NCBI GenBank assembly: GCA_003427395.1
Contig: BFEA01000029.1
Span: 2,138,344-2,189,249, forward strand
Length of the DNA: 50,906 nucleotides
Reading direction: 5' to 3'
Origin: Chara braunii
Lineage: Eukaryota > Streptophyta > Charophyceae > Charales > Characeae
Positions 30,190 to 40,790 of this stretch are shown one piece after another (position 1 is the first letter of the stretch; every line of letters starts with the position of its first letter). Both the position numbers and the translations under genes were made by a program. Below the pieces are notes generated by a model. It was not told the DNA's origin and ran no database searches. It saw nothing but the letters and a program-made list of their open reading frames with translations.

Positions 30190-33100
30190 GTAAGAACGAC
30201 GGACCTGGACTTGCGCTCCATCAACGTAAATGGCTTGGCATCCAGTAAACCTGAGAAATGTCACGCCATTGGGGACCAACTCATAGGGGTGAGAGGTAGG
30301 CAGTGGCCGGACTTGATATGAGTGCAACGACTTGCGGGACAACTCGGAGCATAACAGGGCCCATAAGATGGTCTAGCCTCACTCGGTCGTAGCGATTTGA
30401 ATCCCCATTGACTCCAGATTTCAGTTGGTCCACTAGATGGCAAATGAAAAAGAGGGGTGGTGGAGCGTTGGGGATGTTGGAATTGGAATTACTTCGCATA
30501 CTTTGCATCTATTCCGCCAATATGATCGAAGAAAGAAAAACTTTTTTGGGGAATTTAGGAACGCAAGTACCCGAAGGCATCCCATTAGTTATAGCAGGGG
30601 ATTTTAACGCCACCCCCGATAGGATACCGAACATATGGAACCCTCAACGGATCCCCCCCTTTGATGCAGACGAAGACGAGCGAATGGTAGCAGAATTGTG
30701 CGAAACTCTCTGAGACTCGGTCTTCGACACCTTTCGCCGTTTGAACCCAAACGACTGAACCTTTACATGCATAAGGGACAGTGACCCAACACGATTATCC
30801 AAATAGCGAATCAATTTTATTCTTCTCTCTAACGACCTAGAAGGCGCACTACGATGGTCGGTCATCCTCCCACACAGCGTGCACCCAGGTATGGACCACA
30901 AGACATGTGGGATAATATTAACAATCAGGAAACACCTCCCTCTTAAGAGATCAACCGTTCCGACAAATAATTCATCACGAGTGGCAATTTTGGCGCCAAC
31001 AAAAACATCACTTTGACTCCTATTCCACGTGATTCAACAATGGTCTGATTTTTCGAGCTAGGAAGTGCAAGGCATTTTCCAAAGTCAAAGCGTCCCTACG
31101 ACAACAATAGGAAATGACCATTCATAAGGAATTGCTAGACCTGGAGCAGTGGATAGATTCACAACATCACAATATATCCATCCAAAGAGTGAAAGACCAG
31201 CTCCTATAGTACGCCCGACATAGATGGCAATGTATTAGGATACGAGGGAAAATGGTCAAACTCACCCAGGAAGCCAGGATGGACACTCACTTCTTCACTG
31301 TGGCTACGGCCCACGGGGGACGGACCGTAATTGAGGCAGTCTATGACCCAGACAAAGGGGAGGAAGTTATAGCGACCAATACCTCACAATGCACATTAAT
31401 CACAAGAAGGTTTTTTAAACGATTATATACATCTCAACTCCCGACTCTGCGAGGGGAGGTAGGGACGAGAGAACTATAAGTTTTTACTACCAATGGACGA
31501 AGGCTTATCCCCGCAACAACGAGATCTGCAAGAGAGATTGATGAGGAAGGATGAGATATGGACAACTCTTCTCCAAATGAAGGAAGAAAAAACTCTTGGC
31601 ATCGACGGTTTCCCCAAAAGGTTTTGAGAAGCCATGTGGACGGATCTGAGCACGGACTTGTGGGAGTACTACCAGAAGGTATGGGAAGCTGGGGAAATGG
31701 GGGAGGTAGTGGGGAAAGAAGTGTTGTCGTTGCTACATAAGCAAGAAAATAAGATGAACGTAAGGAACTACAGACCTATCACCCTTCTTATAGTACTCTA
31801 CAAAATGATCCCCAAAGCCTTGGCGAATCGTATGGCGGCGGTCTTGGAAGATGTAATACACCCAGCCTAGGCAGGGTTCATGGCTGATAAGAACATACAA
31901 AAAAACATCCTGCTAGTAAATGAAGTGGTCAAACTAACACATAGGAATCAGGCAAACGCGACTATCATTTTTATTGACTTCGAAAAACCTACGACTTTTT
32001 AAACAAATATTTCGACAAAATAAACTTCGGACCCGCCTTCAGGCCAGCGGTGAGGATTCTACATAGCAATGTCAGTACCTGTGTGGAGGTTAACGGGTCA
32101 GTGGCACCCCCGTTTGAGCTTCAACGGTCGGTCAGACAAGGGGACCCTATTGCCCCCTACCTCGTTTTGGTTATAATGGAGGCACTATCCGCTAATCTAA
32201 GATACAATAAGGACCTTACACGGATCATACCGGAGAAGGCAGTGTCGGTCTGTTCCCTCTTTGTGGATGACCTCACTATTATGGTGGAGGCGAATGCACA
32301 GAATATGGAAAAGATCCGAAATCTTATGAATCGGTTTTGCGGGATGTCAGACATAGTCGTCAATTGGGTCAAAAGACCATAGGCCGGTGGTTACATCACC
32401 AACAGGGAAGCCCCCCCGAAAACCCGCGAATTACTTGGCTTCCCCCGGATGAACCTCTCAGAATTTTGGGGGTGTTAGTTACAACAAAGGACAAGCCTGT
32501 CACCAATGACGAGTGGCTGGCGGGCCCGGTGCAAGCCAAGCTCGCAGGGTGAAATAACAATCATACGTCAATCTTTGGGCGGACCCTTGTTATCAATAAT
32601 GTAGTACTAGCCACACTTTGGTACAAAGTCATATTATGGTCCATAAGCAACGGAGTGCTCAAGAAGCTGAAGTGGCAACTCGCGGCCTTTCTATGGAGAG
32701 GGTAGACTGGCAACCCCCACGCCATTAGTCGGGTTGCATGGGAATCAGTGATTCAGCCTAAGGCCGAAGGGGGGTTGGAAATTGTGGATCCCTCCATACA
32801 GTTCCAGACCCTCAACTTTCGCTGGCTTCGATACCTCATTTTCTCATCAGCCTCCCCTTGGGTCTCCCTAGCTTTGGCACAAATTGCGGCCCTAGCCCCA
32901 GAGGCCCCACCTGAGACTGACCCTCTGGTGTTGTTCGAAGACAAGTATTGGAGGCTACCAAGGAAATACAGGAACGGGGACCCCACAAATGAGTAGTGGT
33001 TGCGCCTCCTATGGATATGGAGGAAACTCCCCCCTCCAGATCGATCGACACCGGAAAGATGGGAGGAAATATTCAGACAACCCCTGTTTGGTAACAGACT

Positions 33101-34260
33101 GATTACAAATTTCTTTGGCCTCGTGAGGTGTAGTTCGAACCCCCCATGAAAGGGTTGGGTGAAACATGGGGCTCGGAGGGTGGGGGACCTCTGGGACAAG
33201 GACGTGAGGGAATGAAAGAGCGCATAAATAATACTTAGTTGGTTGCAGTATTGCCACTTCACAGAGGCTGCACTGAATGAGCTTATTGATAGTTTCCCCC
33301 TCCATTGGTATATCACCCTATGAAAGGGCCCTTGCTCGGAAGAAGGAGACTGGGTAGGGATACCTAGCAATGGGAAACAAGTAGGGCAAGTGCACCTAGT
33401 AGACCAAACACAAGTGCTGATCGAAGGTTTTTTCATCTAAGAGAACGGACAACTACGAGGGAGCCGTCAACCCTTTTTTTGGAAGGAGAAATGAAGTTTA
33501 TCGTGTCAGAGTAATTGACGAGGGGAGTGGTTGGAAGGCCTACTGGCCAATGACCCCGATTGAGGATCTTCCCTTCAATCCTGACGAGTGGCGTTGGTGC
33601 AGGAAAGACCCGATAAACTCAAGAAGGGAAGGAAAGGCGAAGATGATAGCACTAACCAACCTAAAAACCAAATCAGTATACCGAATGCTCAGCTCTAAAC
33701 GCAGACCGCGAAACGTAGTAGAAGGCAAATGGCATCTCAATATAGACTGTGGCCTACTTAAGCCCATAACTTGGTTTGGCGAATATGGAAATAGGCCGAC
33801 AAAAATTTCTGCCCCTCAGTGGCAAATCGCTCGCGGGTGCTTGCCGACCAACGATTGGCTGATAGAGCGCACACAATTGAAGCAACAGGGGTGGACACTG
33901 CCATGGTGCCACAGTTGTCTCTAGTGCTACCTCGAAAAAAAAACACTCCGAGATGATAGAACACATCTTCCTTTACTGCCCTGCGGCCGTATTATTATGG
34001 ATGTGGTGGGACAGGATTTGGTGGCAATTGGTGCCAGGTTCATTATGGCCATGGGATTGGAGGGCCATACTTCCGGGACATTACCCCCAGATGCGAGGAA
34101 ATATATTCGAAAAGAACATCTTACACCTGGGTAGACGTGTCGTCCTATGGGTAATATGGTGGAGAAGGTGTATTCAGGAAGTGTATTCAGGAAATAGAGG
34201 GAGCAATGGTGGAAGATGGGGAGGTCATGGAGCAACTACAGCTATTGGTATAGTATGAGA
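30190..34260 (+). pseudogene. LINE B2 ORF2: endonuclease, reverse transcriptase, C-terminal zinc domain
   Basis: Endonuclease: RSINVNGLASSKPEK (near 30210), VIAGDFNAT (about 30591, intact GDFN) and GMDHK (near 30888; family SDH). Reverse transcriptase: NYRPITLL, ALANRM, a QAGFM block with TAG for Gln, IFIDFEK (first catalytic Asp), RQGDPIAPYL and FVDD at 32260-32271, where the usual FADD Asp pair is kept. C-terminal: ISRVAWESVIQPK, KSVYRML, PQWQIARGCLPTNDWLI, PWCHSC and EHIFLYCPA. At least seven frame changes occur. Most in-frame stops replace Trp or Gln. Not functional. Confidence 0.85.
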
Positions 34261-35059
34261 TTACATCCCAGTGGTGGGCGACGAAGGAAAAGTTGAACCA
34301 AGTACACACCATGGGTGATATCAATAGAATCATCTCTAAGTTCTGCGAGGATTGGTTGGGAGGGAAGGGGGAGGGTTGGGTGGCAAAGGTGAGCAGGGAA
34401 GGAGATGGGCAACAAGAACACCAACAAGAACGTCGACAAGAGGAGGAAGTGGGTCGGTAATAGGCAGAGATTGAAAGGGACTATCAGTTGCATTTTCATG
34501 AGTGGACACAGGTTGACCCTAGGGACTTGTTACGACCAGCCCAGGAATTCGCAGACCCCTTCCTCCCCCACCCGTTGTCCTTGGAGGAAATGCTACATGA
34601 GTAAGTACCCAAGCGCATCTGCCGCCATCCATAGTAAAGTCGAGCATCTCTCAGGAATTATGAAGGATGCTGAAGGATTTCTGAAAAACGAGGAACAACA
34701 ATGAAACCTCAAAACGAATGTTGGGACCAGTTCCCAACACATATCCAAGGAAAGCACAGTGAGGGATTGAGGTCAGGCGAGGAAATGGAAGGAGACTCTC
34801 ATTGGTGCCCCTAGTGGCTCCTTTCGTTTTCCTGAGTCAGACCGCATGTTAGGAGTCTAAGAGGGGCAGGATGGTGGACCTGGTTTCCAGCAACGGGGTC
34901 TTTCCCGGACTGTCGCATGATCATGGTTTTCTTATTTTCACCTTGTTTTTACCTACTTTCTTTTTTTTTTTTTTTCGTTTTTTTTTTTCCACTTATTTTC
35001 ACCTATGTACTTCTAAAGGATGTTGAGTCCGATTCTCAGCAAAAAACGATGTAGTCAAT

Positions 35060-35207
35060 GGACGCTGGACCCGGTTTCCAGCAGGTGATGCTCCCCACCA
35101 ATAGGTGGAGCGGCCCACTAGGCAAAGCCTCAATTCCGGTGGTTCTCTTACCACCACTGGGATAGAGGCATTGCATAAGGGCCTTTCAAAAAAAAAAAAA
35201 AAAAAAA
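35060..35207 (+). repeat. Conserved 3' tail module, copy 2, with poly(A)
   Basis: GGACGCTGGACCCGGTTTCC with AGC, then GCTCCCCACCAATAGGTGGAGC-type hairpin, a variable segment and 20 A. A partial copy (TGGACCTGGTTTCCAGCA) lies upstream at 34875. Confidence 0.88.
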
Positions 35208-35384
35208 GTCTAACAACTTGGAACCCCTTTGCATTGTCGATGCTGCAAGAAAGCTACTACAGATTTCTTATAGCTACTGTGGTGTGTGCCGAGATTTCTC
35301 TTCTTGCTTTTCGGTCGCCATTAGCCTCACAACCAAGACGGAGCTATGAAAGAACAAACATTTCTCACTAATGGGTCGCATGTT

Positions 35385-37000
35385 AGCCATTAACAATGTG
35401 GTCTTAGCTTTAATTTGGTAAAAATCAGCACTATGGGCACTAGACAAGGCATCCCTAAAAGTGTTTCAGCAACAACTAGCTGCTTTTCTATGGAGAGGTA
35501 ACCACAAACTTATAAACGTGATCAGCAGAGTCGCGTGACAATCAATTATCCAACCTAAGACTGGGGGGCTAGGGATCATTGATCCGGCTACTCAGGCATG
35601 ACTCTATCTGTCCAATGGATTAAGAGATTGCTCTTGAACCCCCAAACCCCTTGATCTACATTAGCTTGGGAAAAAATCAAAAGGTTAGCCCCCCCAACAT
35701 CTGATGGTAATGATCTAATGATGTGGCTACAAAACAGATCCTGGCCTTTGCCTAGGAGGTCCCCCTATCATATACCAGATAAAGAGCTCTTAGATAGACA
35801 AGCGGCGATGAATGATCTATGTCATGATTCTTTTTGGGTCACCCTTCTCCAAACATGGAGAAAACTCCCTCTGACAGACAAAATTTCCCCAGACCGATGG
35901 AAAGAAGTATGCCAACAACCCCTTTTTGATAACAAATGGATCAGAGATGCTCAAGGGTATATGCTTCACTGCATGGAGTCACCTTGGAAAGGTTGGGTTA
36001 GAAAAGGAATCATAAGAGTCAAAGATATTTGGGATGAGGACACAAATGATTGGATTGAAACAGCCATAATGCAAAGGCGCCTTCACTACTGCCACCACCC
36101 TGAAGAGGCCTTCAAAAAGATCATTGACTTCATCCCATTAGAATCCTCAGAAAATGACCCATATTGGAGATTAATGACTAGGTGGCAATCAGAGGACAAC
36201 CCCAAGAGGTTGGCTCAATCCTAGATAAATATACGAGCGGGGACGTCCTATTGGAGCTCTACGAACTAAGACAAGATAATTTCATTCTTTTAAAAAAGAA
36301 TGGTCTGGTCAAGTGGGTTAACGATAGTCAAATCTTTAGAATCCGGGTGTTAAAGACAAAAAATCACCAACTAGCCTTCAAACTTGATACCCCCATCTTC
36401 AAATTGGCTCTAAACCCAATTAACGGGATGTGGGGCTCACCAAAAGGGAATAATGGAGTCACCAAGAATAACAAATCATTCCAACGAAATATACATACTT
36501 TAAGAGTGAAGTCCACATACCGAATGCTGAGAGTAAAAATCGACCTATAATATAAAGTATCGGAGAGATAGATGAAACATCTCAATCTCAGCAAATAAGA
36601 AGTCAGCCGAATAAAATGGTTCAGACTTATGAGAGCAAAACCAGCATAGTTTGTATCCCTTCAATGGCAAATTGAACACAAGTACCTTCCCACTAACGAT
36701 TGGCTAATAGATACATCCTCTCTATAACATAAAGGAATTGTTATACACTGGTGTCGTTTTTTTAAGTCTGTTTTTCCTCATAAGTTAATCCTGTAAACAA
36801 CAAAACATATGTTCATGCAATGCCCTGGACCCATAAGGATGTGGAGATGGTGAGACCGAATATAGAGTCAATTTCACCCATTCATCCCCTGGTCGTGGGA
36901 CTAGAAAGCTATCTTACTAGAATCTTGGGTGTCTGAACCTTTTGAAGAGTTCACACAAAATCTATTCACTGTTCGAAGGACGGCGATCATGTGGGCTATA
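35385..37000 (+). pseudogene. LINE C ORF2 C-terminal region
   Basis: The longest open pieces are 35718-36224 (168 codons: WRKLPLTDKISPDRWKEVCQ, QQPLFDNKWI, WKGWVRKGIIRVKDIWDED) and 36182-36550. They align with the LINE B2 equivalents (WRKLPPPDRSTPERWEE, QPLFGNRLI). In the segment SRVA-stop-QSIIQPK the stop is TGA where B2 has TGG (Trp), which shows G-to-A decay directly. An MWAIWLRRC block near 36988 matches B2 VLWVIWWRRC. No catalytic part is left. Confidence 0.75.
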
Positions 37001-37587
37001 TGGTTAAGGAGATGCACCTTCGAAATTGAAGGAGCCAGATTAGATGGTCCGGAATTCACTTAAACAATCAAACGACAGATCCAAACGGAGCTTTTCAATT
37101 AATGGGAACGAACAAAAAATAAAATACAACATCTATCTGCTAAATTTGAAATTCTCAAACATATAAAACATTTTAGTCATAGCAAGCTTAGTGGGAACCA
37201 AGGAAGAAAGTTGGGGGAAATTAAATGGGAAGGGGGAAAGAGTCCTTAAAATGAAGGATTTTGCAGAGATTACAGACTGTTTTTCCATGATTGGAAAGTG
37301 GTGGACCCTTCAATCCCCCTTCACTCTGTCGCAGATTTCCCAGATCCCTTCCCTCCACCACCAATGTCTATGGTCCCAAGTTTTTGATACGGATATGATT
37401 GACCTCTGGAAGATGCTGGATCTCAAAGTCTAGGTGTTATGGAAGAATAACTAATCAGTGTCGTGGAATAGTTACTAACTTGATATGGTTAGATCTGGCG
37501 CCCTCTCAAGTGGGTGAGGAGGTAGCTGTTTTCAATCTGGTTCAGGCACACATCAATTTATGTTGGAATGTCAGGAGTTGTTTTCAA

Positions 37588-37722
37588 GGGACGCTGGACC
37601 CGTTTTCCAGCAGGTGCTGCTCCCCACCAATAGATGGAGCCCACCTGGGAATGCTAGTGGTGTCTGCTCTTACCAGCACCCCTAACATCTACCCGGGTGG
37701 TTTTGTTAAAAAAAAAAAAAAA
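37588..37722 (+). repeat. Conserved 3' tail module, copy 3, with poly(A)
   Basis: Nearly identical to the copy at 22373 through both hairpins and the GTGTCTGCTCTTA(T/C)CAGCACCCCTA segment, although the upstream bodies differ. Confidence 0.92.
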
Positions 37723-38320
37723 CATAGCCAGTCTGTATAAAGACAGGGAGCTAGCCGGCCGCAGCCTCCATACCCCTCTCCCTTCATTCCAACCTCCACC
37801 CCTTTCCGGACCTTTCTTTCCGCTCCAAGGCCCAAGTTGTCAAGCATGCCTCTGCTATTTGGCGGATCTGTTTTTCCGGCCAACAACATCTTCTTGATTG
37901 ATTCTGCTGCCTCCAGGTTTCGACCAAACCACATCGAATCGGTTTTCTCCTCTCCTTCCGCCGTGTTGTTGTTTTTTTTTTTTCCATCATGTTTCTCCCT
38001 TTATATTGGGTGAAAAATCCAAATTGAGGGTGAAAGGGCCTGCTCAGTCAGTCACCCTAGTTTTCAGGGTATTCAATGTTGGTAGACTGCACAATCATTT
38101 TTTCATCCTTCTATTTGTGGACTACACTGGACCAAACACAGGTCCTGCTCAGTCAATCCCCTGGTTTGCAGGACAATCAATGCTGGCAGACCCCACAATC
38201 ACTGTTCTCATTTTCTCAATATACCCCATTTTTTGTATATGGGATGCTGGACCCGTTTTCCAGCAGGTGACACTCCCCACCAATAGATGGAGCCTCTCCC
38301 TTGGTGTTAAAAAAAAAAAA
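37723..38320 (+). mobile_element. Short (about 0.6 kb) element ending in the same 3' tail module
   Basis: It lies directly after the LINE C poly(A) and ends in GGGATGCTGGACCCGTTTTC plus CAGC, the second hairpin and a 12-A tail (38309-38320). It contains a decayed 108-bp internal duplication (38038-38110 and 38146-38215, sharing CCTGCTCAGTCA and CAATG.TGG.AGAC). No ORF is recognised, so it could be a non-autonomous (SINE-like) partner mobilised by the LINEs that share its tail. Confidence 0.5.
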
Positions 38321-38639
38321 GAGCCTCGCGAAAAGGGTTCGACCGGCGACGGGCGCTGCGGCCTGCGGCTGCACTCAGTCCCCGCGTTGCTTACCGCTTC
38401 AGTAAGCCTGTGTGGCGGCGGACGTTCTCAAAGCGAAAACGTTTCCGTACGTGATACCTCCTTCCCTTCGTCTCGACGAAGGGCTATGGTGTCCCCAATA
38501 TAGTGATGGTATCAGTAGACAGTTTACGTCTCCATGAGTCTGACAAACCCCTCCTGTCCGAGTTATAGCAAGTATCTCATGTAGACCCTTACTTTCCATC
38601 CATCTTCCATAGTGAAGCAAAGATTCGCTGATGTAGGGT
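38321..38639. other. No recognised gene
   Basis: A GC-rich stretch before LINE F ORF1, possibly its 5' UTR. CTTCGTCTCGACGAAG at 38465-38480 is a small perfect hairpin. Confidence 0.35.
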
Positions 38640-39542
38640 TAGCATTGAGCCAAAACGTACTCCCAGCAAGAACAGGATGCCAAGTCTCAAGTTCCCGGTA
38701 ACTACCACCAACTGGAAGAGGACAAAGTGAAGGAGATGATTCGAGCCTATTATGAGGAGGGGATTCTCCCTACCTAGATTAACTCCGGGGAGATGGTGGT
38801 GGAAGGAAGGGAGGCCAAATTTGTCTTGAATGTTGCAGTGGACGGAATCAAAGTGTAATGGTTCGGAGCTCGCTTCCTTCCGAAGAACGTGAAGGAGGAT
38901 CTGGTCAGAGCATATGAGGACGTCTGGATCCGGGACGAGACCTTCAGTCAGCAGTTTAAGACGGGGAGAATCAAGGTAGAAAGTCCCAACGACGTTTTGT
39001 ATATTCCAAGATCCCAAAAGATTACCAACTGGATGCTGGCTAAACGCACGGACTTCATCAACCTATCTGATACGACCTACCGCACGAAGTTTAAGTCGTG
39101 GATGATGAGAGCGGAGGTTCGAGATTGGAGAAGAATTGTGGATGAGAACACCTTCTGGGTGGTAGTAGTTGGCGTACCGCTCGACGAGATGGCGTTCATC
39201 TACACTCATGTTGAAAGGGGAATTGAAAAAATCATCAAGCACCATCAGCCAGAGACCTATGAATCCCCCTCAGCGGCGGCCATCCGCGGCCGAATCCGCG
39301 GACACGGCTAGTCCGCGGACCCCGCGGACGCGTCCGCACGGCTTTGAAGCCACGCAGCGGCCGCGGGGGAGCAACTTTCGAAATTCAAGATATGCCACGT
39401 GGCGGCGCATCCCCGGCCCCACCCCCTGAGACAAAAAAAAAAAAGAAAAATATCAACTTTTGGTGGGGGGGGTATGGGCGAAATTGAACGAAATTGGAAA
39501 AAAAAAAAAACGCGTTTTTTTTTTTTTTTTTTTTCTTTGTTT

Positions 39543-39577
<35 letters not shown>

Positions 39578-39582
39578 GGGGG

Positions 39583-40506
39583 NNNNNNNNNNNNNNNNNN
39601 NNNNNNNNNNNNNNNNNNNNNNNNNNNNNNNNNNNNNNNNNNNNNNNNNNNNNNNNNNNNNNNNNNNNNNNNNNNNNNNNNNNNNNNNNNNNNNNNNNNN
39701 NNNNNNNNNNNNNNNNNNNNNNNNNNNNNNNNNNNNNNNNNNNNNNNNNNNNNNNNNNNNNNNNNNNNNNNNNNNNNNNNNNNNNNNNNNNNNNNNNNNN
39801 NNNNNNNNNNNNNNNNNNNNNNNNNNNNNNNNNNNNNNNNNNNNNNNNNNNNNNNNNNNNNNNNNNNNNNNNNNNNNNNNNNNNNNNNNNNNNNNNNNNN
39901 NNNNNNNNNNNNNNNNNNNNNNNNNNNNNNNNNNNNNNNNNNNNNNNNNNNNNNNNNNNNNNNNNNNNNNNNNNNNNNNNNNNNNNNNNNNNNNNNNNNN
40001 NNNNNNNNNNNNNNNNNNNNNNNNNNNNNNNNNNNNNNNNNNNNNNNNNNNNNNNNNNNNNNNNNNNNNNNNNNNNNNNNNNNNNNNNNNNNNNNNNNNN
40101 NNNNNNNNNNNNNNNNNNNNNNNNNNNNNNNNNNNNNNNNNNNNNNNNNNNNNNNNNNNNNNNNNNNNNNNNNNNNNNNNNNNNNNNNNNNNNNNNNNNN
40201 NNNNNNNNNNNNNNNNNNNNNNNNNNNNNNNNNNNNNNNNNNNNNNNNNNNNNNNNNNNNNNNNNNNNNNNNNNNNNNNNNNNNNNNNNNNNNNNNNNNN
40301 NNNNNNNNNNNNNNNNNNNNNNNNNNNNNNNNNNNNNNNNNNNNNNNNNNNNNNNNNNNNNNNNNNNNNNNNNNNNNNNNNNNNNNNNNNNNNNNNNNNN
40401 NNNNNNNNNNNNNNNNNNNNNNNNNNNNNNNNNNNNNNNNNNNNNNNNNNNNNNNNNNNNNNNNNNNNNNNNNNNNNNNNNNNNNNNNNNNNNNNNNNNN
40501 NNNNNN
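39583..40506. other. Assembly gap (924 N)
   Basis: A run of N between a GATT array and a (GCGCGA)n run. Long ORFs predicted across it are artefacts. Confidence 0.99.
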
Positions 40507-40601
40507 GCGCGAGCGCGAGCGCGAGCGCGCGCGCGCGCGCGCAGCTCCCCGCGCCGCGCTGCGCAGCCCCCCAAGCAGCTCCCCACGCAGCTCCCTCTCT
40601 C

Positions 40602-40648
<47 letters not shown>

Positions 40649-40651
40649 CTC

Positions 40652-40704
<53 letters not shown>

Positions 40705-40790
40705 NTCTCACACACACACACACACACACACTCACTCACTCACTCACTCACAATCAATCAATCAATCAATCAATCAATATCAATCAATCA
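40507..40790. repeat. Microsatellite cluster: GCGCGA, TATC, CA, ACTC, AATC
   Basis: Successive arrays inside the insertion: (GCGCGA)n, a GC-rich spacer, (TATC)n at about 40600-40704, one N at 40705, (CA)n, (ACTC)n and (AATC)n. Confidence 0.93.

Larger units (their letters stand above)
28990..35207 (+). mobile_element. LINE B2, nearly complete non-LTR retrotransposon
   Basis: In order: a 5' UTR with an A-box-like word (29208), the ORF1 C-terminal part (29338-30180), ORF2 endonuclease (30190-30900), a linker (31250-31480), reverse transcriptase (31560-32400), thumb/connection (32600-33300), C-terminal zinc domain (33550-34175), 3' UTR, tail module (35060) and 20-A tail (35188-35207). All coding parts are broken by stops and frameshifts. 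The region 29628-29922 is scrambled by a duplication containing one N. Confidence 0.85.
35370..37722 (+). mobile_element. LINE C, ORF2 C-terminal half
   Basis: Starts in the connection region (AINNVVLALIW, near 35385) and runs through the C-terminal zinc domain (LQWQIEHKYLPTNDWLID, near 36660) to a 3' UTR, tail module (37588) and 15-A tail (37708-37722). The order and wording parallel LINE B2 from 32580 to 34260, so the two are relatives. The 5' part, including the catalytic reverse transcriptase motifs, is missing. Confidence 0.8.
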
